In this document: positions 53,379-62,901 of the stretch, piece after piece | Numbering within the stretch: position 1 is the first letter of the stretch | Layout: each line of letters starts with the position of its first letter | Assembly (NCBI RefSeq): GCF_000427665.1 | Contig: NZ_KE386572.1 | Coordinates: 3,000,196-3,064,195, forward strand | Origin: Geminicoccus roseus DSM 18922 | GTDB taxonomy: Bacteria > Pseudomonadota > Alphaproteobacteria > Geminicoccales > Geminicoccaceae | DNA length: 64,000 bases | Direction: 5' to 3' | Position numbers and translations under genes: made by a program | The notes under the pieces: model-generated | What the model saw: the letters and a program-made list of their open reading frames with translations, nothing else | Database searches by the model: none | What the model was told of the DNA's origin: nothing

Positions 53379-54109
53379 GCGAGGCGGCGGACGACCAGGG
53401 CTTCACTGTCGAGCTCGGCGGCTTCCAGGGACCGCTCGACCTGCTGCTCGACATGGCGCGCCGGCAGAAGGTCGACCTTCGCGCGCTGAACCTGGTGGCG
53501 CTGGTCGACCAGTTCGTCGCCTACCTGCAGGCCGCGCGGCGCCGGGAGCTGACCGTCGCCGCCGACTACCTGGTGATGGCGGCCTGGCTGCTCTGGCTGA
53601 AGTCGCGGCTGCTCCTGCCCAAGGAGGAGCCGGACGAGGAGGCGGAGGAGGCGGTCGACGACCTGGAGGCGCGGCTGCGCCGCCTGGACGCCATCAAGGC
53701 GTTCGCCCGCGAGCTCGAGACCATGCCGCGCCTGGGCTTCGAGCGGCTGGCCCGGGGCGTGGCGGAGAGCTTCGCGCTGGAGACCCGCTACCTGCCGACC
53801 GCCAGCCTGGGCGACCTGGTGGCGGCCCATGCCGGGCTGAAGCGGCGGCACCAGGCGGTGATCCTGCGCTTCCCGCCGCCGCCCACCTGGTCGATCGACC
53901 AGGCGATGGCGCGGTTCGAGGCGCTGGTCAGCGGGACGTCTTGGCTGGAACTGGAGAGCCTGCTGCCGCCGGACCTGGCCGACGGGTTCGGGCGGCGCAC
54001 GGCGCTGGCGTCCGGGCTGGTCGCCGGCCTGGAGCTGGCGCGGCAGGGCCGGATCGAGCTGGTCCAGGACCGGGCGTTCGGCCCGATCCTGGTGAGGGGG
54101 GCTGGATGA
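53375..54109 (+). CDS. scpA: Segregation and condensation protein A
   Basis: This 244-residue kleisin subunit of the SMC-ScpAB chromosome condensation complex begins FTVELGGFQGPLDLLLDMAR (N-terminal kleisin motif) and has YLVMAAWLLWLKSRLLLP in the first helical region. The start is GTG, overlapping the protease stop (GTGA). scpB follows with an ATGA overlap. Confidence 0.94.
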   Translation: MSEAADDQGFTVELGGFQGPLDLLLDMARRQKVDLRALNLVALVDQFVAYLQAARRRELTVAADYLVMAAWLLWLKSRLLLPKEEPDEEAEEAVDDLEARLRRLDAIKAFARELETMPRLGFERLARGVAESFALETRYLPTASLGDLVAAHAGLKRRHQAVILRFPPPPTWSIDQAMARFEALVSGTSWLELESLLPPDLADGFGRRTALASGLVAGLELARQGRIELVQDRAFGPILVRGAG

Positions 54110-54702
54110 GCCGGGAACTGGGGCTGAAGATCGTCGAGGCGGTGCTGTTCTCGCGGGCGGAGCCGGTGGACGAGGCGGTGCTGCAGGCGCACCTGCCCGA
54201 GGACGTCCATGTCGGCGACCTCCTGCCCGAGCTGATGCTGGCCTATAGCGGCCGGGGCATCCGGCTGGAGCGGATCGGCCGGGGCTGGGCGCTGCGCACC
54301 GACCCCGAGATCGCGCCCTATCTCGCCCGGATCGAGGAAAAGCGGCGCAAGCCGTCCAAGGCGGTCATGGAGACGTTGGCGGTGATCGCCTGGAAGCAGC
54401 CGGTCACCCGCGCCGAGATCGAGCAGGTCCGCGGCGTCGGCCTGGCGCAGGGGACGCTGGAGCAGCTCCTGGACGCGGGCTGGGTGGCGCCGGCAGGGCG
54501 GCGCGAGGTGCCGGGGCGGCCGATGACCTGGGCGACCACTCAAGCATTCCTGGACGCGTTCGGCATCTCCAGCCTGGACGACCTGCCCCGGCCGGACGAC
54601 CTGGACGCCCCGGACCTGGTGGTGCTGGCGCAGCGCACCGGCGAGGAGCCGCCGGTGGAGGTGCCCGCCGGCGGGTTCCCGAACCATGTCGCCGGCTCGT
54701 GA
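54106..54702 (+). CDS. scpB: Segregation and condensation protein B
   Basis: This 198-residue dimeric winged-helix partner of ScpA has KIVEAVLFSRAEPVDEA at the N-terminus and AVMETLAVIAWKQPVTRAEI with VRGVGLAQGTLEQLLDAGWV in the second winged helix. It is coupled to scpA (ATGA). The 113 bases after it, where tatA is often found in related genomes, are too short to encode TatA. Confidence 0.94.
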   Translation: MSRELGLKIVEAVLFSRAEPVDEAVLQAHLPEDVHVGDLLPELMLAYSGRGIRLERIGRGWALRTDPEIAPYLARIEEKRRKPSKAVMETLAVIAWKQPVTRAEIEQVRGVGLAQGTLEQLLDAGWVAPAGRREVPGRPMTWATTQAFLDAFGISSLDDLPRPDDLDAPDLVVLAQRTGEEPPVEVPAGGFPNHVAGS

Positions 54703-54815
54703 GCGGGCAGGGCGCGTGACGCCGCTGGACCGCTCCCCGCGCTTCGTCTATCGGTGCGTGCATCGAGGGGTGACCGGATTAGCGGTCGCCCGAAGACGGC
54801 AGGCGTGACCTCATC

Positions 54816-55319
54816 GTGTTCGATCTGGCCTGGTCCGAAATGGCCATCATTATGGTGGTGGTTCTGGTGGTGGTCGGTCCCAAGGACCTGCCGCGCCTAG
54901 CCCGTACCCTCGGCCAATGGGTCGCCAAGGGCCGCTCGATGGCGCGCGAGTTCCAGCGCCACATCGACGACATGGCCCGCGAGGCGGACCTGCAGGACCT
55001 GAAGGACAGCGTCCAGAAGATCAGCCCGGCCGGCGTCCGCGACCATATCACCAAGACGATCGATCCGGACGGCACGCTGGGCAAGTCCCTGGACCACCGG
55101 GAGATCGCCAAGTCCCTGGAGCCGGCCCCGGCCAAGCCCGCCGCGGCGCCCGCCCCGGCAGCTGCGGAGACGGCCGCGGCACCCGCCGTTCCGGCCGCCG
55201 AGGGACCGGCACCTGCTCCGGTCGCAAGCCAGGCCGCTGCCGCGCCGTCCGCAACGACGGGGCCGTCCCCGGCCGAGTCTGCCCCGAAGCCCACGCCCGC
55301 ACCCGCCGAGAAAGCCTGA
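54816..55319 (+). CDS. tatB: Sec-independent translocase protein TatB
   Basis: This 167-residue inner-membrane protein forms the twin-arginine receptor with TatC. It has a short N-terminal segment with WSEMAIIMVVVLVVVGPKDLP, an amphipathic helix, RHIDDMAREADLQDLKD and a long Ala/Pro-rich tail. The Glu in the membrane segment and the GPKDLP hinge mark TatB rather than TatA. GTG start at 54816. tatC follows directly; tatA is not nearby. Several binding proteins in the window carry Tat-type signals. Confidence 0.92.
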   Translation: MFDLAWSEMAIIMVVVLVVVGPKDLPRLARTLGQWVAKGRSMAREFQRHIDDMAREADLQDLKDSVQKISPAGVRDHITKTIDPDGTLGKSLDHREIAKSLEPAPAKPAAAPAPAAAETAAAPAVPAAEGPAPAPVASQAAAAPSATTGPSPAESAPKPTPAPAEKA

Positions 55320-56162
55320 ATGGCGCTGATCAAGGATATCGACGACCGAGAGATGCCGCTGCTCGACCATCTGCTCGAGCTGCGCAATCGGCTGATGTGG
55401 TCGCTCGGCGCGTTGTTCATCGGTTTCCTGATCTGCTACGCGTTCTCCGAGCAGATCTACCAGTTCCTGGTCGAGCCGCTGCAGATCGCCTACGGCAACC
55501 AGACCGGCCGGCGGATGATCTATACCGGCCTCACCGAAGCCTTCTTCACCTACCTGAAGGTGGCGATGTGGGGCGGGATGATGCTGGGCTTCCCGATCAT
55601 CGCCACCCAGATCTGGATGTTCATCGCGCCCGGGCTCTACAAGCAGGAGAAGCAGGCATTCCTGCCGTTCCTGCTGGCCACGCCGGTCCTGTTCTTCCTG
55701 GGCGCGGCGCTCTGCTACTATCTCGTGTTCCCGCTGGCCTTCCATTTCTTCCTGAGCTTCGAGACCAGCGGCGCCGACGGCACCATGCCGATCGAGCTGG
55801 AAGCCCGGGTCGGGGAATATCTCGACCTGGTCATGAAAATGGTGTTCGCGTTCGGGCTGTCTTTCCAGCTCCCGGTGGCGCTGACCCTGCTGGGCCGGGT
55901 CGGCATCATCGGCTCGGCCGGGCTGATCCGGAACCGGCGCTACGCGATCGTCGGCGTGTTCGTGCTGGCGGCGATCGTGACCCCGCCGGACGTGATCAGC
56001 CAGATCAGCCTCGCCGTGCCGATCCTGCTGCTCTACGAGCTGTCGATCATCGCGGTGAAGATGGTCGAGAAGAAGCGGCGCGCCACCGAGGCGGCCGAGG
56101 AAGCCGAGGCTGCGGCTGCTGCTCGCGACAGCGACGACGACACGCCCACCACCACGGGCTGA
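55320..56162 (+). CDS. tatC: Sec-independent translocase protein TatC
   Basis: This 280-residue six-span membrane protein is the core of the Tat receptor. It begins with MPLLDHLLELRNRLMWS (conserved HLxELR) and contains FYLVFPLAFHFF-like segments, with FGLSFQLPVALTLLGRVGI near the fifth span. ATG follows the tatB stop with no gap. It has a charged C-terminal tail rich in Glu and Ala. Confidence 0.95.
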   Translation: MALIKDIDDREMPLLDHLLELRNRLMWSLGALFIGFLICYAFSEQIYQFLVEPLQIAYGNQTGRRMIYTGLTEAFFTYLKVAMWGGMMLGFPIIATQIWMFIAPGLYKQEKQAFLPFLLATPVLFFLGAALCYYLVFPLAFHFFLSFETSGADGTMPIELEARVGEYLDLVMKMVFAFGLSFQLPVALTLLGRVGIIGSAGLIRNRRYAIVGVFVLAAIVTPPDVISQISLAVPILLLYELSIIAVKMVEKKRRATEAAEEAEAAAAARDSDDDTPTTTG

Positions 56163-56165
56163 CGC

Positions 56166-56183
56166 GCGGAGCCTGCTCCGCGT
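56166..56183 (+). terminator. Stem-loop after tatC
   Basis: CGCGGAGC and GCTCCGCG form an 8-bp inverted repeat around CT, just 3 bases after the tatC stop. A second weak hairpin (GCCGG-AAACAA-CCGGC, 56201-56216) follows. The 147-base gap to serS has no T-tract, so termination may be partial; serS may have its own promoter here. Confidence 0.4.
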
Positions 56184-56309
56184 GCCCCGGAGGACACCTG
56201 CCGGAAACAACCGGCGGTCCTTCGGGGGGCGCCCTGCGCGATCCGGTCTTCCCTGCGCCGCCGCTGATGCATAAGAGACCCACTTAGCATCTGACGGGGG
56301 CGGGAAACC

Positions 56310-57581
56310 TTGTTCGACCTGAAGTGGTTGCGGGACAACGCGGACGCGTTCGACGACAGTCTGCGCAAGCGTGGCGCGGCGCCGGCGGCGTCGGGCCTCC
56401 TGGCGCTGGACGCCGAGCGGCGCCGGATCGAGACGGAGCTCCAGGAGTTCCAGTCCAGCCGCAACCGCCTGTCCCGCGAGTTCGGCCAGGCCAAGGCCAA
56501 GGGCCAGCCGTTCGACCAGCTGCAGGCCGAGCTTGCGGAGCTGAAGGACAAGGTCCGGGCCGGGGAGGAGCGCCTGGCCGTGGTCCAGGCGGAACTGGAC
56601 GCCAGCCTCGGCAGCTACCCGAACATCCTGCAGGCGGACGTGCCCGAGGGGCCGGACGAGAGCGCCAATGTCGAGCTGCGCCGGGTGGGCACGCCCAGGA
56701 CGTTCGACTTCACCCCGGTGCCGCACGACGAGGTCGGCGCCCGGCTGGGCATGGATTTCGCCACGGCGGCGAAGATCTCCGGCGCCCGCTTCGTGCTGCT
56801 GCGCGGGCAGATGGCCAGGCTGGAGCGGGCGATCGCCGCGTTCATGCTCGACCTGCAGACCGTCGAGCACAGCTATGCGGAGATGGCTCCGCCCTTGCTC
56901 GTGAACGACAAGGCGCTGTTCGGCACCAACCAGCTGCCGAAATTCGCCGAGGACCTGTTCCACACCACCACCGGCTATGCGCTGATCCCGACCGCCGAAG
57001 TGCCGCTGACCAACACGGTGGCCGGCGAGATCCTGGACGGGCGCGACCTGCCGCTGCGGATGACCGCGCACACCCCCTGCTTCCGCTCCGAGGCCGGTTC
57101 GGCCGGACGCGATACCAAGGGCATGATCCGCCAGCACCAGTTCAACAAGGTCGAACTGGTGTCGGTGACCACGCCGGAGCAGTCGGAGGCCGAGCATCTG
57201 CGCATGACCGCCTGCGCCGAGGAGGTGCTCAAGCGTCTGGGGCTGCCCTACCGGGTCATGCTGCTGTGTTCGGGCGATACCGGGTTCGGGGCCACCAAGA
57301 CCTACGACATCGAGGTCTGGCTGCCGGGGCAGGGGCTTTATCGCGAGATCAGCTCCTGCTCGAACTGCCAGGACTTCCAGGCCCGGCGCATGAACGCGCG
57401 CTACCGGCCGGCACCCGGCGAGAAGCCGCGCTTCGTGCATACGCTGAACGGCAGCGGGCTGGCGGTTGGTCGCACGCTCGTCGCCATTCTGGAGAATGGT
57501 CAGGAGGCCGACGGTTCGGTAACCCTGCCGGCGGCGCTGCGCCCCTATTTCGGCCAGGACCGCCTCCTGCCCGTCGCCTGA
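56310..57581 (+). CDS. serS: Seryl-tRNA synthetase
   Basis: This 423-residue class II synthetase has an N-terminal coiled-coil arm (about 30-110, rich in Glu, Gln, Leu and Arg), then motif 2 ([22 protein letters not shown]) and motif 3 near the C-terminus ([19 protein letters not shown]), given here in parts. The start is TTG at 56310, preceded by [19 protein letters not shown] is the normal N-terminus. Between tatC and surE, as is usual in alphaproteobacteria. Confidence 0.95.
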   Translation: MFDLKWLRDNADAFDDSLRKRGAAPAASGLLALDAERRRIETELQEFQSSRNRLSREFGQAKAKGQPFDQLQAELAELKDKVRAGEERLAVVQAELDASLGSYPNILQADVPEGPDESANVELRRVGTPRTFDFTPVPHDEVGARLGMDFATAAKISGARFVLLRGQMARLERAIAAFMLDLQTVEHSYAEMAPPLLVNDKALFGTNQLPKFAEDLFHTTTGYALIPTAEVPLTNTVAGEILDGRDLPLRMTAHTPCFRSEAGSAGRDTKGMIRQHQFNKVELVSVTTPEQSEAEHLRMTACAEEVLKRLGLPYRVMLLCSGDTGFGATKTYDIEVWLPGQGLYREISSCSNCQDFQARRMNARYRPAPGEKPRFVHTLNGSGLAVGRTLVAILENGQEADGSVTLPAALRPYFGQDRLLPVA

Positions 57582-57594
57582 AGGATCTGCTCCC

Positions 57595-58350
57595 TTGCGT
57601 ATCATGGTCACCAACGACGACGGCTATGCGGCCGCCGGCATCGGCATCCTCACGAAGATCGCCCAGCAGATTTCCGACGATGTCTGGGTGGTGGCCCCGG
57701 AGAGCAACCAGTCCGGGGTCGGCCACGGCCTGACCATCCGCCGGCCGCTGCGCGCCCGCCGGCTCGGCGAGAAGGCATTCGCGGTCGATGGCACCCCCAC
57801 CGACTGCGTGATGCTGGGCCTGCAGAGGCTGATCGAGGACAAGCCGGTCGACCTGGTGCTGTCCGGGATCAACCATGGCAGCAACCTGGCCGACGACATC
57901 ACCTATTCGGGCACGGTCGCGGCGGCCATGGAAGCGACTCTGTGCAAGGTGAAGGCGATCGCCTTCTCGGCGCTGAGCGGCCGGGACCGGGAGGTGCGCT
58001 GGGAGGTGGCCGAGCATTTTGCGCCCTCGCTGATCAACAAGCTCCTCCAGGCCGGCTGGCCCAAGGAGGTGCTGATCAACGTCAACTTCCCGGACCTGCC
58101 GGTCCAGGAGATCGCCGGGATCAAGGTGGCCGGGCAGGGCACCCGCAAGATCGGCGACGCGATCATCGAGCGCATCGATCCGCGCGGCGAGACCTATTAC
58201 TGGATCGGCGAGACCCATGCCGAGCAGGAGGCGGGCGAGGGCACCGACCTGGAGGCCACCAACAACGGCTTCATCTCGGTGACCCCCGTCCACCTGGACA
58301 TGACGCATCCCGGCAGCATGGCGGCGCTGCGTTCTGTCGTGGAAAGTTAA
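57595..58350 (+). CDS. surE: 5'/3'-nucleotidase SurE
   Basis: This 251-residue metal-dependent phosphatase acts on nucleoside monophosphates. It has MVTNDDGYAAAGI at the N-terminus (Asp-Asp metal ligands) and LSGINHGSNLADDITYSGTV near 88-107. TTG at 57595 gives the usual MRI start with AAGGA upstream; ATG three codons later is an alternative. The pcm gene often found next is absent. Confidence 0.94.
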   Translation: MRIMVTNDDGYAAAGIGILTKIAQQISDDVWVVAPESNQSGVGHGLTIRRPLRARRLGEKAFAVDGTPTDCVMLGLQRLIEDKPVDLVLSGINHGSNLADDITYSGTVAAAMEATLCKVKAIAFSALSGRDREVRWEVAEHFAPSLINKLLQAGWPKEVLINVNFPDLPVQEIAGIKVAGQGTRKIGDAIIERIDPRGETYYWIGETHAEQEAGEGTDLEATNNGFISVTPVHLDMTHPGSMAALRSVVES

Positions 58351-58412
58351 ATCCTCCTGTCCAGTTCATCCCCAGCTTGTACCGTGTCGTTGGCGTGACG
58401 TATCGAAACGCC

Positions 58413-59354
58413 ATGGTACGTCGCGTCGCCCTGCCCCTGCTGGTCATTGCCGCCGGTCTGGCCGGCTGCTCGGAACTGCGCCCGGTCGAGCAGGGCGTGG
58501 GGCAGAGCTGGGTGACCGCCAAGCGGGCCGCCTATACCGGGCCGGCCAGGCTGCACAAGGTCGTCCGGGGCGACACCGCCTCGGGCATCGCCGATCGATA
58601 CGGAGTTTCGCTGCAGTCGTTCGTGGTCGCGAACAACCTGAGCAAGCCCTACATCGTGAAGCTCGGCAGCAACGTGCGCATCCCGCCCAAGCGCGGCGAG
58701 AGCGCGCCCAGGGCCGTGCCGGCGCAGGCGCCGCGTCCGGTCGAGCGAGAGGCGCCGGCGCAGCCGTCGCCCATGGCGCCCCAGCCAGCGCCCAGCGACA
58801 TCCAGGTGGCGACCCTGGCGCCGTTGCCGTCGGTGCGCGAGGCGCCGGTGCCGGCCCCCGCGCCTGAGCCTGCGGCGGCGCCGGTGCAGGCGGTGCCGGA
58901 TCCGGGCGCCCAGGCCCGGGCCTCGGCCAAGACCCCGCCGCCCTTGTCGGGGGACGGCTTCCTCTGGCCGGCCTCGGGCTCGGTGGTCAGCGGGTTCGGC
59001 AAGAAGATCGACGGCAGCGAGAACGACGGCATCAACATCGCCGCGGCCCCGGGCACCCCGGTCCTGGCCGCCGAGAACGGCGTCGTCTCCTATGCCAGCG
59101 ACGAGATCGTCGGCTGGGGCAAGATGGTGCTGATCCGCCATGCCGACGGCTTCACCACCGGCTATGCCCATCTGGAAACCATCCTGACCGCAGTCGGCGA
59201 CGACGTGGCCCGCGGCCAGGTGATCGGCCGGGTCGGCCAGACCGGCTATGTCGAGACGCCGCAGCTCCATTTCGAGCTGCGCTCGGGCAAGCGCGCGCTC
59301 AACCCGAGCAAGCACCTGATCCGCGACAAGGACCTGGAGGTCGCCAGCCGCTGA
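58413..59354 (+). CDS. NlpD-like lipoprotein with LysM and degenerate LytM (M23) domain
   Basis: This is a 313-residue lipoprotein: signal with lipobox LAGC (Cys19), LysM domain (about 47-91, HKVVRGDTASGIADRYGVS), Pro/Ala-rich linker (95-180) and LytM domain (about 185-295). The first zinc motif reads NDGINIA, with Asn204 and Asn208 in place of His and Asp; His253 (YAHLE) and His286 (LHFEL) remain. As in NlpD and EnvC it should be an amidase activator rather than an active endopeptidase. ATG 58413; GTG 58395 is possible. Confidence 0.9.
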   Translation: MVRRVALPLLVIAAGLAGCSELRPVEQGVGQSWVTAKRAAYTGPARLHKVVRGDTASGIADRYGVSLQSFVVANNLSKPYIVKLGSNVRIPPKRGESAPRAVPAQAPRPVEREAPAQPSPMAPQPAPSDIQVATLAPLPSVREAPVPAPAPEPAAAPVQAVPDPGAQARASAKTPPPLSGDGFLWPASGSVVSGFGKKIDGSENDGINIAAAPGTPVLAAENGVVSYASDEIVGWGKMVLIRHADGFTTGYAHLETILTAVGDDVARGQVIGRVGQTGYVETPQLHFELRSGKRALNPSKHLIRDKDLEVASR

Positions 59355-59393
59355 CGGCGGCACCTCCAGGAAAGCCCCCGTCCGGTTCCTGGC

Positions 59394-60155
59394 TCAGGTC
59401 TTGATCCGGTAGCCGGTCCGGAAGATCACGGCGATCGCTCCCAGGCACAGCAGCATGAACATCAGCGTCATGCCGAGGCTGATCCCGACATCGACATCGG
59501 CGATCCCGTAGAAGCTCCAGCGAAAGCCGCTGACCAGATAGACCACCGGGTTGAACAGGGTGATGTTCTGCCAGAGCGGCGGCAGCATGGAGATCGAGTA
59601 GAAGCTGCCGCCCAGGAAGGCCAGCGGCGTCACGATCATGACCGGGACGATCTGCAGCTTTTCGAAGCCGTTCGCCCAGATGCCGATGATGAAGCCGAAC
59701 AGACTGAACGTCACCGCGGTGAGGACCAGGAAGGCCGCCATCCAGACCGGGTGCATGATCGAGTAGTCGACGAACAGCCGGGCGGTGAGCAGGATGATGC
59801 TGCCGAGGATGATCGACTTGGTGGCGGCCGCGCCGACATAGCCGATCACGATCTCGACCGCCGAGATCGGCGCCGAGAGGATCTCGTAGATCGTCCCGGT
59901 GTAGCGCGGCATGTAGATGCCGAAGGAGGCGTTCGACAGGCTCTCGGTCAGGATCGAGAGCATGACCAGGCCCGGCACGATGAACGCGCCGTAGCTGACC
60001 CCCTCGATCTGCTCCATGCGCGAGCCGATCGCCGATCCGAACACGATGAAGTAGAGCGAGGTGGAGATCACCGGCGCGGCGATGCTCTGCAGGAGCGTTC
60101 GGCCGGTGCGGGCCATCTCGAACAGGTAGATGGCCCGGATCGCGTACAGGTTCAT
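59394..60155 (-). CDS. ABC-2-type export permease
   Basis: This 253-residue inner-membrane protein has six segments of the ABC-2 family, with [16 protein letters not shown] near the first segments and [20 protein letters not shown] near residues 177-196 (the conserved ABC-2 C-terminal signature region). Its ATG overlaps the stop of the ATPase gene (ATGA). It exports drugs, sugars or lipids in relatives. Last gene of the SoxR-linked operon. Confidence 0.92.
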   Translation of the reverse strand: MNLYAIRAIYLFEMARTGRTLLQSIAAPVISTSLYFIVFGSAIGSRMEQIEGVSYGAFIVPGLVMLSILTESLSNASFGIYMPRYTGTIYEILSAPISAVEIVIGYVGAAATKSIILGSIILLTARLFVDYSIMHPVWMAAFLVLTAVTFSLFGFIIGIWANGFEKLQIVPVMIVTPLAFLGGSFYSISMLPPLWQNITLFNPVVYLVSGFRWSFYGIADVDVGISLGMTLMFMLLCLGAIAVIFRTGYRIKT

Positions 60156-61087
60156 CGGCGTCCCCCCACCAGGCTGACGAAGATCTCTTCCAGCGAGCTC
60201 TGGCTGGTCTGCAGGTCCCGGAAGTCGATGCCGCTGGCTTCCAGCCGGCGCAGGAGCTGCGGGATGCTGCGCTGGTCGTCATGGCTGTCGAAGCGGTAGA
60301 CGATCTGGCTGCCGTCGTCGGAAAGCTCCAGGTCGTAGCCGTCCAGCCCGCCGGGCAGGGTCTCGACCGGGTGCTGCAGCAGAAGCGTCAGCTGGCGCTG
60401 GCCGAGCTTGTTCATCAGGGCCTGCTTGTCCTCGACCAGCACGATCTCGCCCTTGTCGATCACCCCGATCCGGTCGGCCATCTCCTCGGCCTCCTCGATA
60501 TAGTGGGTGGTCAGGATGATGGTGACGCCGCTGCGGCGCAGTTCGCGGACCATCGCCCACATGTCGCGGCGTAGCTCGACGTCGACGCCGGCGGTGGGCT
60601 CGTCCAGGAACAGGATCTGCGGCTCGTGGGAGAGCGCCTTGGCGATCATCACCCGCCGCTTCATGCCGCCGGACAGCGCCAGGATCTTGCTGTCGCGCTT
60701 CTCCCACAAGGAGAGGTCGCGCAGCACCTTTTCCAGATGCGCCGGGTTCGGCGGCTTGCCGAACAGGCCGCGGCTGAACTTCATGGTCGCCCAGACGCTC
60801 TCGAACGCGTCGGTGGTCAGTTCCTGCGGCACCAGCCCGACCTTGGCCCGGGCGGCGCGGAACTCGGTCCGGATGTCGTGGCCGTCGGCCATGACCGTGC
60901 CGGCGGAAGCGTTCACGATCCCGCAGATGATGCTGATCAGCGTGGTCTTGCCGGCACCGTTCGGTCCCAGCAGAGCGAAGATCTCGCCGCGGCGGATCTC
61001 CAGGTCGATGTTCTTCAGCGCCTGAAAGCCCGAGGCGTAGGTCTTGGCCACGCCGCGCACCGATATGATCGAATCCGTCGGAATCAT
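60152..61087 (-). CDS. ABC export ATPase (DrrA/CcmA-like)
   Basis: This 311-residue ATPase has Walker [10 protein letters not shown], signature LSGGMKRR and Walker [13 protein letters not shown], followed by the H-loop [13 protein letters not shown]-terminal extension of about 90 residues is typical of ABC-2 exporters. ATG 61087 overlaps the FMN reductase stop; the open frame further upstream belongs to that gene's antisense-free overlap and is not coding. Works with the permease downstream. Confidence 0.93.
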   Translation of the reverse strand: MIPTDSIISVRGVAKTYASGFQALKNIDLEIRRGEIFALLGPNGAGKTTLISIICGIVNASAGTVMADGHDIRTEFRAARAKVGLVPQELTTDAFESVWATMKFSRGLFGKPPNPAHLEKVLRDLSLWEKRDSKILALSGGMKRRVMIAKALSHEPQILFLDEPTAGVDVELRRDMWAMVRELRRSGVTIILTTHYIEEAEEMADRIGVIDKGEIVLVEDKQALMNKLGQRQLTLLLQHPVETLPGGLDGYDLELSDDGSQIVYRFDSHDDQRSIPQLLRRLEASGIDFRDLQTSQSSLEEIFVSLVGGRR

Positions 61088-61662
61088 CCGACCACCTCTC
61101 CATAAGGACGTCGGCGACGCGCCCCGCGCAGGGCCTCGGCCCACCAGCGCAGCTGGGCCAGCATCGCGTTCATCGGCTTTTCTGAAATCTCCGGGTCGCG
61201 CAGCCCGCCCGCCGGCTCGAAGCGCTCCCATGCGTTCGCGAAGCTCACGCTGTTGCGGATCGTGACGGCATGAACCTCCGCGAATACCTGACGCAACTGC
61301 TCGACCGCGCGCAGCCCGCCGCTGATCCCGCCATAGGACACGAACGCGACCGGCTTCGCCTGCCAGGGCTCGTACACCGAATCGATCAGGAACTTCAGGG
61401 GGGCTGGATAGCCATGATTATACTCCGGCGTGATGACCACGAAGCCGTCGGCCTGTCGCAGGCGCTGGCGCAGCGCCACGAGGCCTGGATGCCGGTCGGG
61501 CCCGTGCCGGGTGGGCAGGTCGAAGGCCAGCGGGTCGATCGTTTCGCCGGCAAGGCCGGACCGGCGGCGGATCTCCGCCAGCGCCCAGGCCGCGACCTTG
61601 TCGCAGAGCCTGCCCTCGCGGGTGCTGCCCAGGATCACGGCCAGCCGGATCTCGTCGTTCAT
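61084..61662 (-). CDS. NADPH-dependent FMN reductase-like flavoprotein
   Basis: This 192-residue flavodoxin-fold enzyme has the FMN phosphate loop [12 protein letters not shown] near residues 12-23, [17 protein letters not shown] (typical of quinone/FMN/azo reductases) and [18 protein letters not shown] precedes ATG 61662. It is the first gene of the operon running into the ABC exporter, and its promoter holds a SoxR box, so a role in dealing with quinones or other redox-cycling compounds is likely. Confidence 0.92.
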   Translation of the reverse strand: MNDEIRLAVILGSTREGRLCDKVAAWALAEIRRRSGLAGETIDPLAFDLPTRHGPDRHPGLVALRQRLRQADGFVVITPEYNHGYPAPLKFLIDSVYEPWQAKPVAFVSYGGISGGLRAVEQLRQVFAEVHAVTIRNSVSFANAWERFEPAGGLRDPEISEKPMNAMLAQLRWWAEALRGARRRRPYGEVVG

Positions 61663-61680
61663 GGGGATTGCTCCTCCAGC

Positions 61681-61730
61681 TTGTGGACGGGGAGCCAGAT
61701 CCGTAAAACCTCAACAATGGTTGAGGTCAA
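61681..61730. promoter_or_regulatory. SoxR operator between two divergent promoters
   Basis: ACCTCAAC-AATG-GTTGAGGT (61708-61727) is a perfect 20-bp palindrome with the CCTCAA/TTGAGG halves of SoxR boxes. Minus strand: -35 TTGACC (61730-61725), 19-base spacer holding the box, then TACGGA (61705-61700); a 19-base spacer is diagnostic of MerR-type activation of the reductase operon. Plus strand: TTGTGG (61681) and TAAAAC (61704), 17 apart, would drive soxR, with the box over its start, fitting autorepression. Confidence 0.8.
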
Positions 61731-61732
61731 GG

Positions 61733-62203
61733 ATGATGGCGATGGGCGGGCGGAGCAGGCCGGGTCTGCGGCGCGAGCTGAGCGTGGGCGAGGTGGCGGA
61801 GCGCAGCGGCGTCGCGGTCTCGACGCTGCATTTCTACGAAAGCAGGGGCCTGATCCGCAGCCACCGTAGTGCCGGCAATCAGCGGCGCTATCCGCGCGAG
61901 GTGCTGCGGCGCGTGGCGGTGATCAAGGTCGCCCAGCGCACCGGGATCCCGCTCGCCGCGATCGGGGCGGCGCTGGCGACCCTTCCGGAAGGGCGCACGC
62001 CCGGGGTGGAGGACTGGCGGGCTTTGTCGGCGGCCTGGCGCGAGGAGCTGGATGCCCGGATCGACCGGCTGGTCCGGCTGCGCGACCAGCTCGACGGCTG
62101 CATCGGCTGCGGCTGCCTGTCGCTCGCTTCCTGTCCCTTGCGCAATCCGGGCGACGAGCTGGGCGGGCAGGGGGCAGGCCCGCGCCTGATCGACCCCGAT
62201 TGA
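61733..62203 (+). CDS. soxR: Redox-sensitive transcriptional activator SoxR
   Basis: This is a 156-residue MerR-family dimer. The N-terminal winged helix ([21 protein letters not shown], about 16-36 with the family FYESRGLI) is followed by a dimerisation helix and the [2Fe-2S] ligand set [12 protein letters not shown] (Cys123, Cys126, Cys128, Cys134), which is specific to SoxR. ATG 61733 or 61742 could be the start. Oxidation of the cluster by redox-cycling drugs activates transcription; the target is most likely the divergent operon. Confidence 0.95.
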   Translation: MMAMGGRSRPGLRRELSVGEVAERSGVAVSTLHFYESRGLIRSHRSAGNQRRYPREVLRRVAVIKVAQRTGIPLAAIGAALATLPEGRTPGVEDWRALSAAWREELDARIDRLVRLRDQLDGCIGCGCLSLASCPLRNPGDELGGQGAGPRLIDPD

Positions 62204-62334
62204 GGCTGCCTGGGCGTGCCGGGACATGAACCCAACCGCACCCTCCGCTACGCCTGCAGACGGCAGATTGCGCCCCCGTTGCGGCCCTGATCGGCGAACA
62301 TCCCATCAGGAACCCAGCATCAGCGAAGGCCCGC

Positions 62335-62901
62335 ATGATCCCGACCGACCGGTTCGACGACGCCCTGGTCTATGCCAGCCGCCTGCACCGGAACCAGCGC
62401 CGCAAGGGCACGGGTATTCCTTATGTCGCTCATCTCCTGGCAGTCGCGGCCCTGGTGATCGAGCATGGCGGCGACGAGGACCAGGCGATCGCGGCCCTTC
62501 TGCACGACGCTGCCGAGGACCAGGGGGGTGCGGCGACCCTGGCGGAGATCGAGGCGCGGTTCGGCCCGGCCGTGGCGGGAATCGTCGCGGACTGCACCGA
62601 TTCCTGGTGCGAGCCCAAGCCGCCATGGCGGGCACGCAAGCAGGCCTATCTGGAGAAGCTGGCGGCCAAGCCGGAAGCGTCGCAGCTGGTCTCGCTCGCG
62701 GACAAGACCCACAACGCCCGGGCGATCCTGGCCGATCGCCGGCAGGTCGGGGAAGCGATCTGGGACCGCTTCACCGGCGGGCGCGACGGGACGTTGTGGT
62801 ACTACCGGTCTCTTGCCCACTGCTTCGGCACAGTGTTGCCGGGCCCGCTCACCGATGAACTCCAGCGCACGGTGGCTGCCCTGGCGTCCGAACCCGGCTA
62901 G
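62335..62901 (+). CDS. HD-domain phosphohydrolase (MESH1/SpoT-hydrolase-like)
   Basis: This 188-residue protein has HD ligands His33 (YVAHLLAVA), His57-Asp58 (ALLHDAAED) and Asp123 (SLADKTHNARAI). The arrangement and length resemble single-domain (p)ppGpp hydrolases, but other substrates are possible. No synthetase domain is present. It follows soxR by 131 bases without a clear shared promoter and converges with the next gene, overlapping it by 4 bases. Confidence 0.85.
   Translation: MIPTDRFDDALVYASRLHRNQRRKGTGIPYVAHLLAVAALVIEHGGDEDQAIAALLHDAAEDQGGAATLAEIEARFGPAVAGIVADCTDSWCEPKPPWRARKQAYLEKLAAKPEASQLVSLADKTHNARAILADRRQVGEAIWDRFTGGRDGTLWYYRSLAHCFGTVLPGPLTDELQRTVAALASEPG

Noticed and set aside
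54897-57614. A 905-codon open frame on the minus strand opposite tatB, tatC and serS
   Set aside because: Same low-complexity antisense composition; the plus-strand genes have full family motifs.
58413-59354. Active M23 endopeptidase
   Set aside because: Two zinc-site residues are Asn (204, 208), so catalytic metal binding is unlikely; the NlpD-like activator role fits better.
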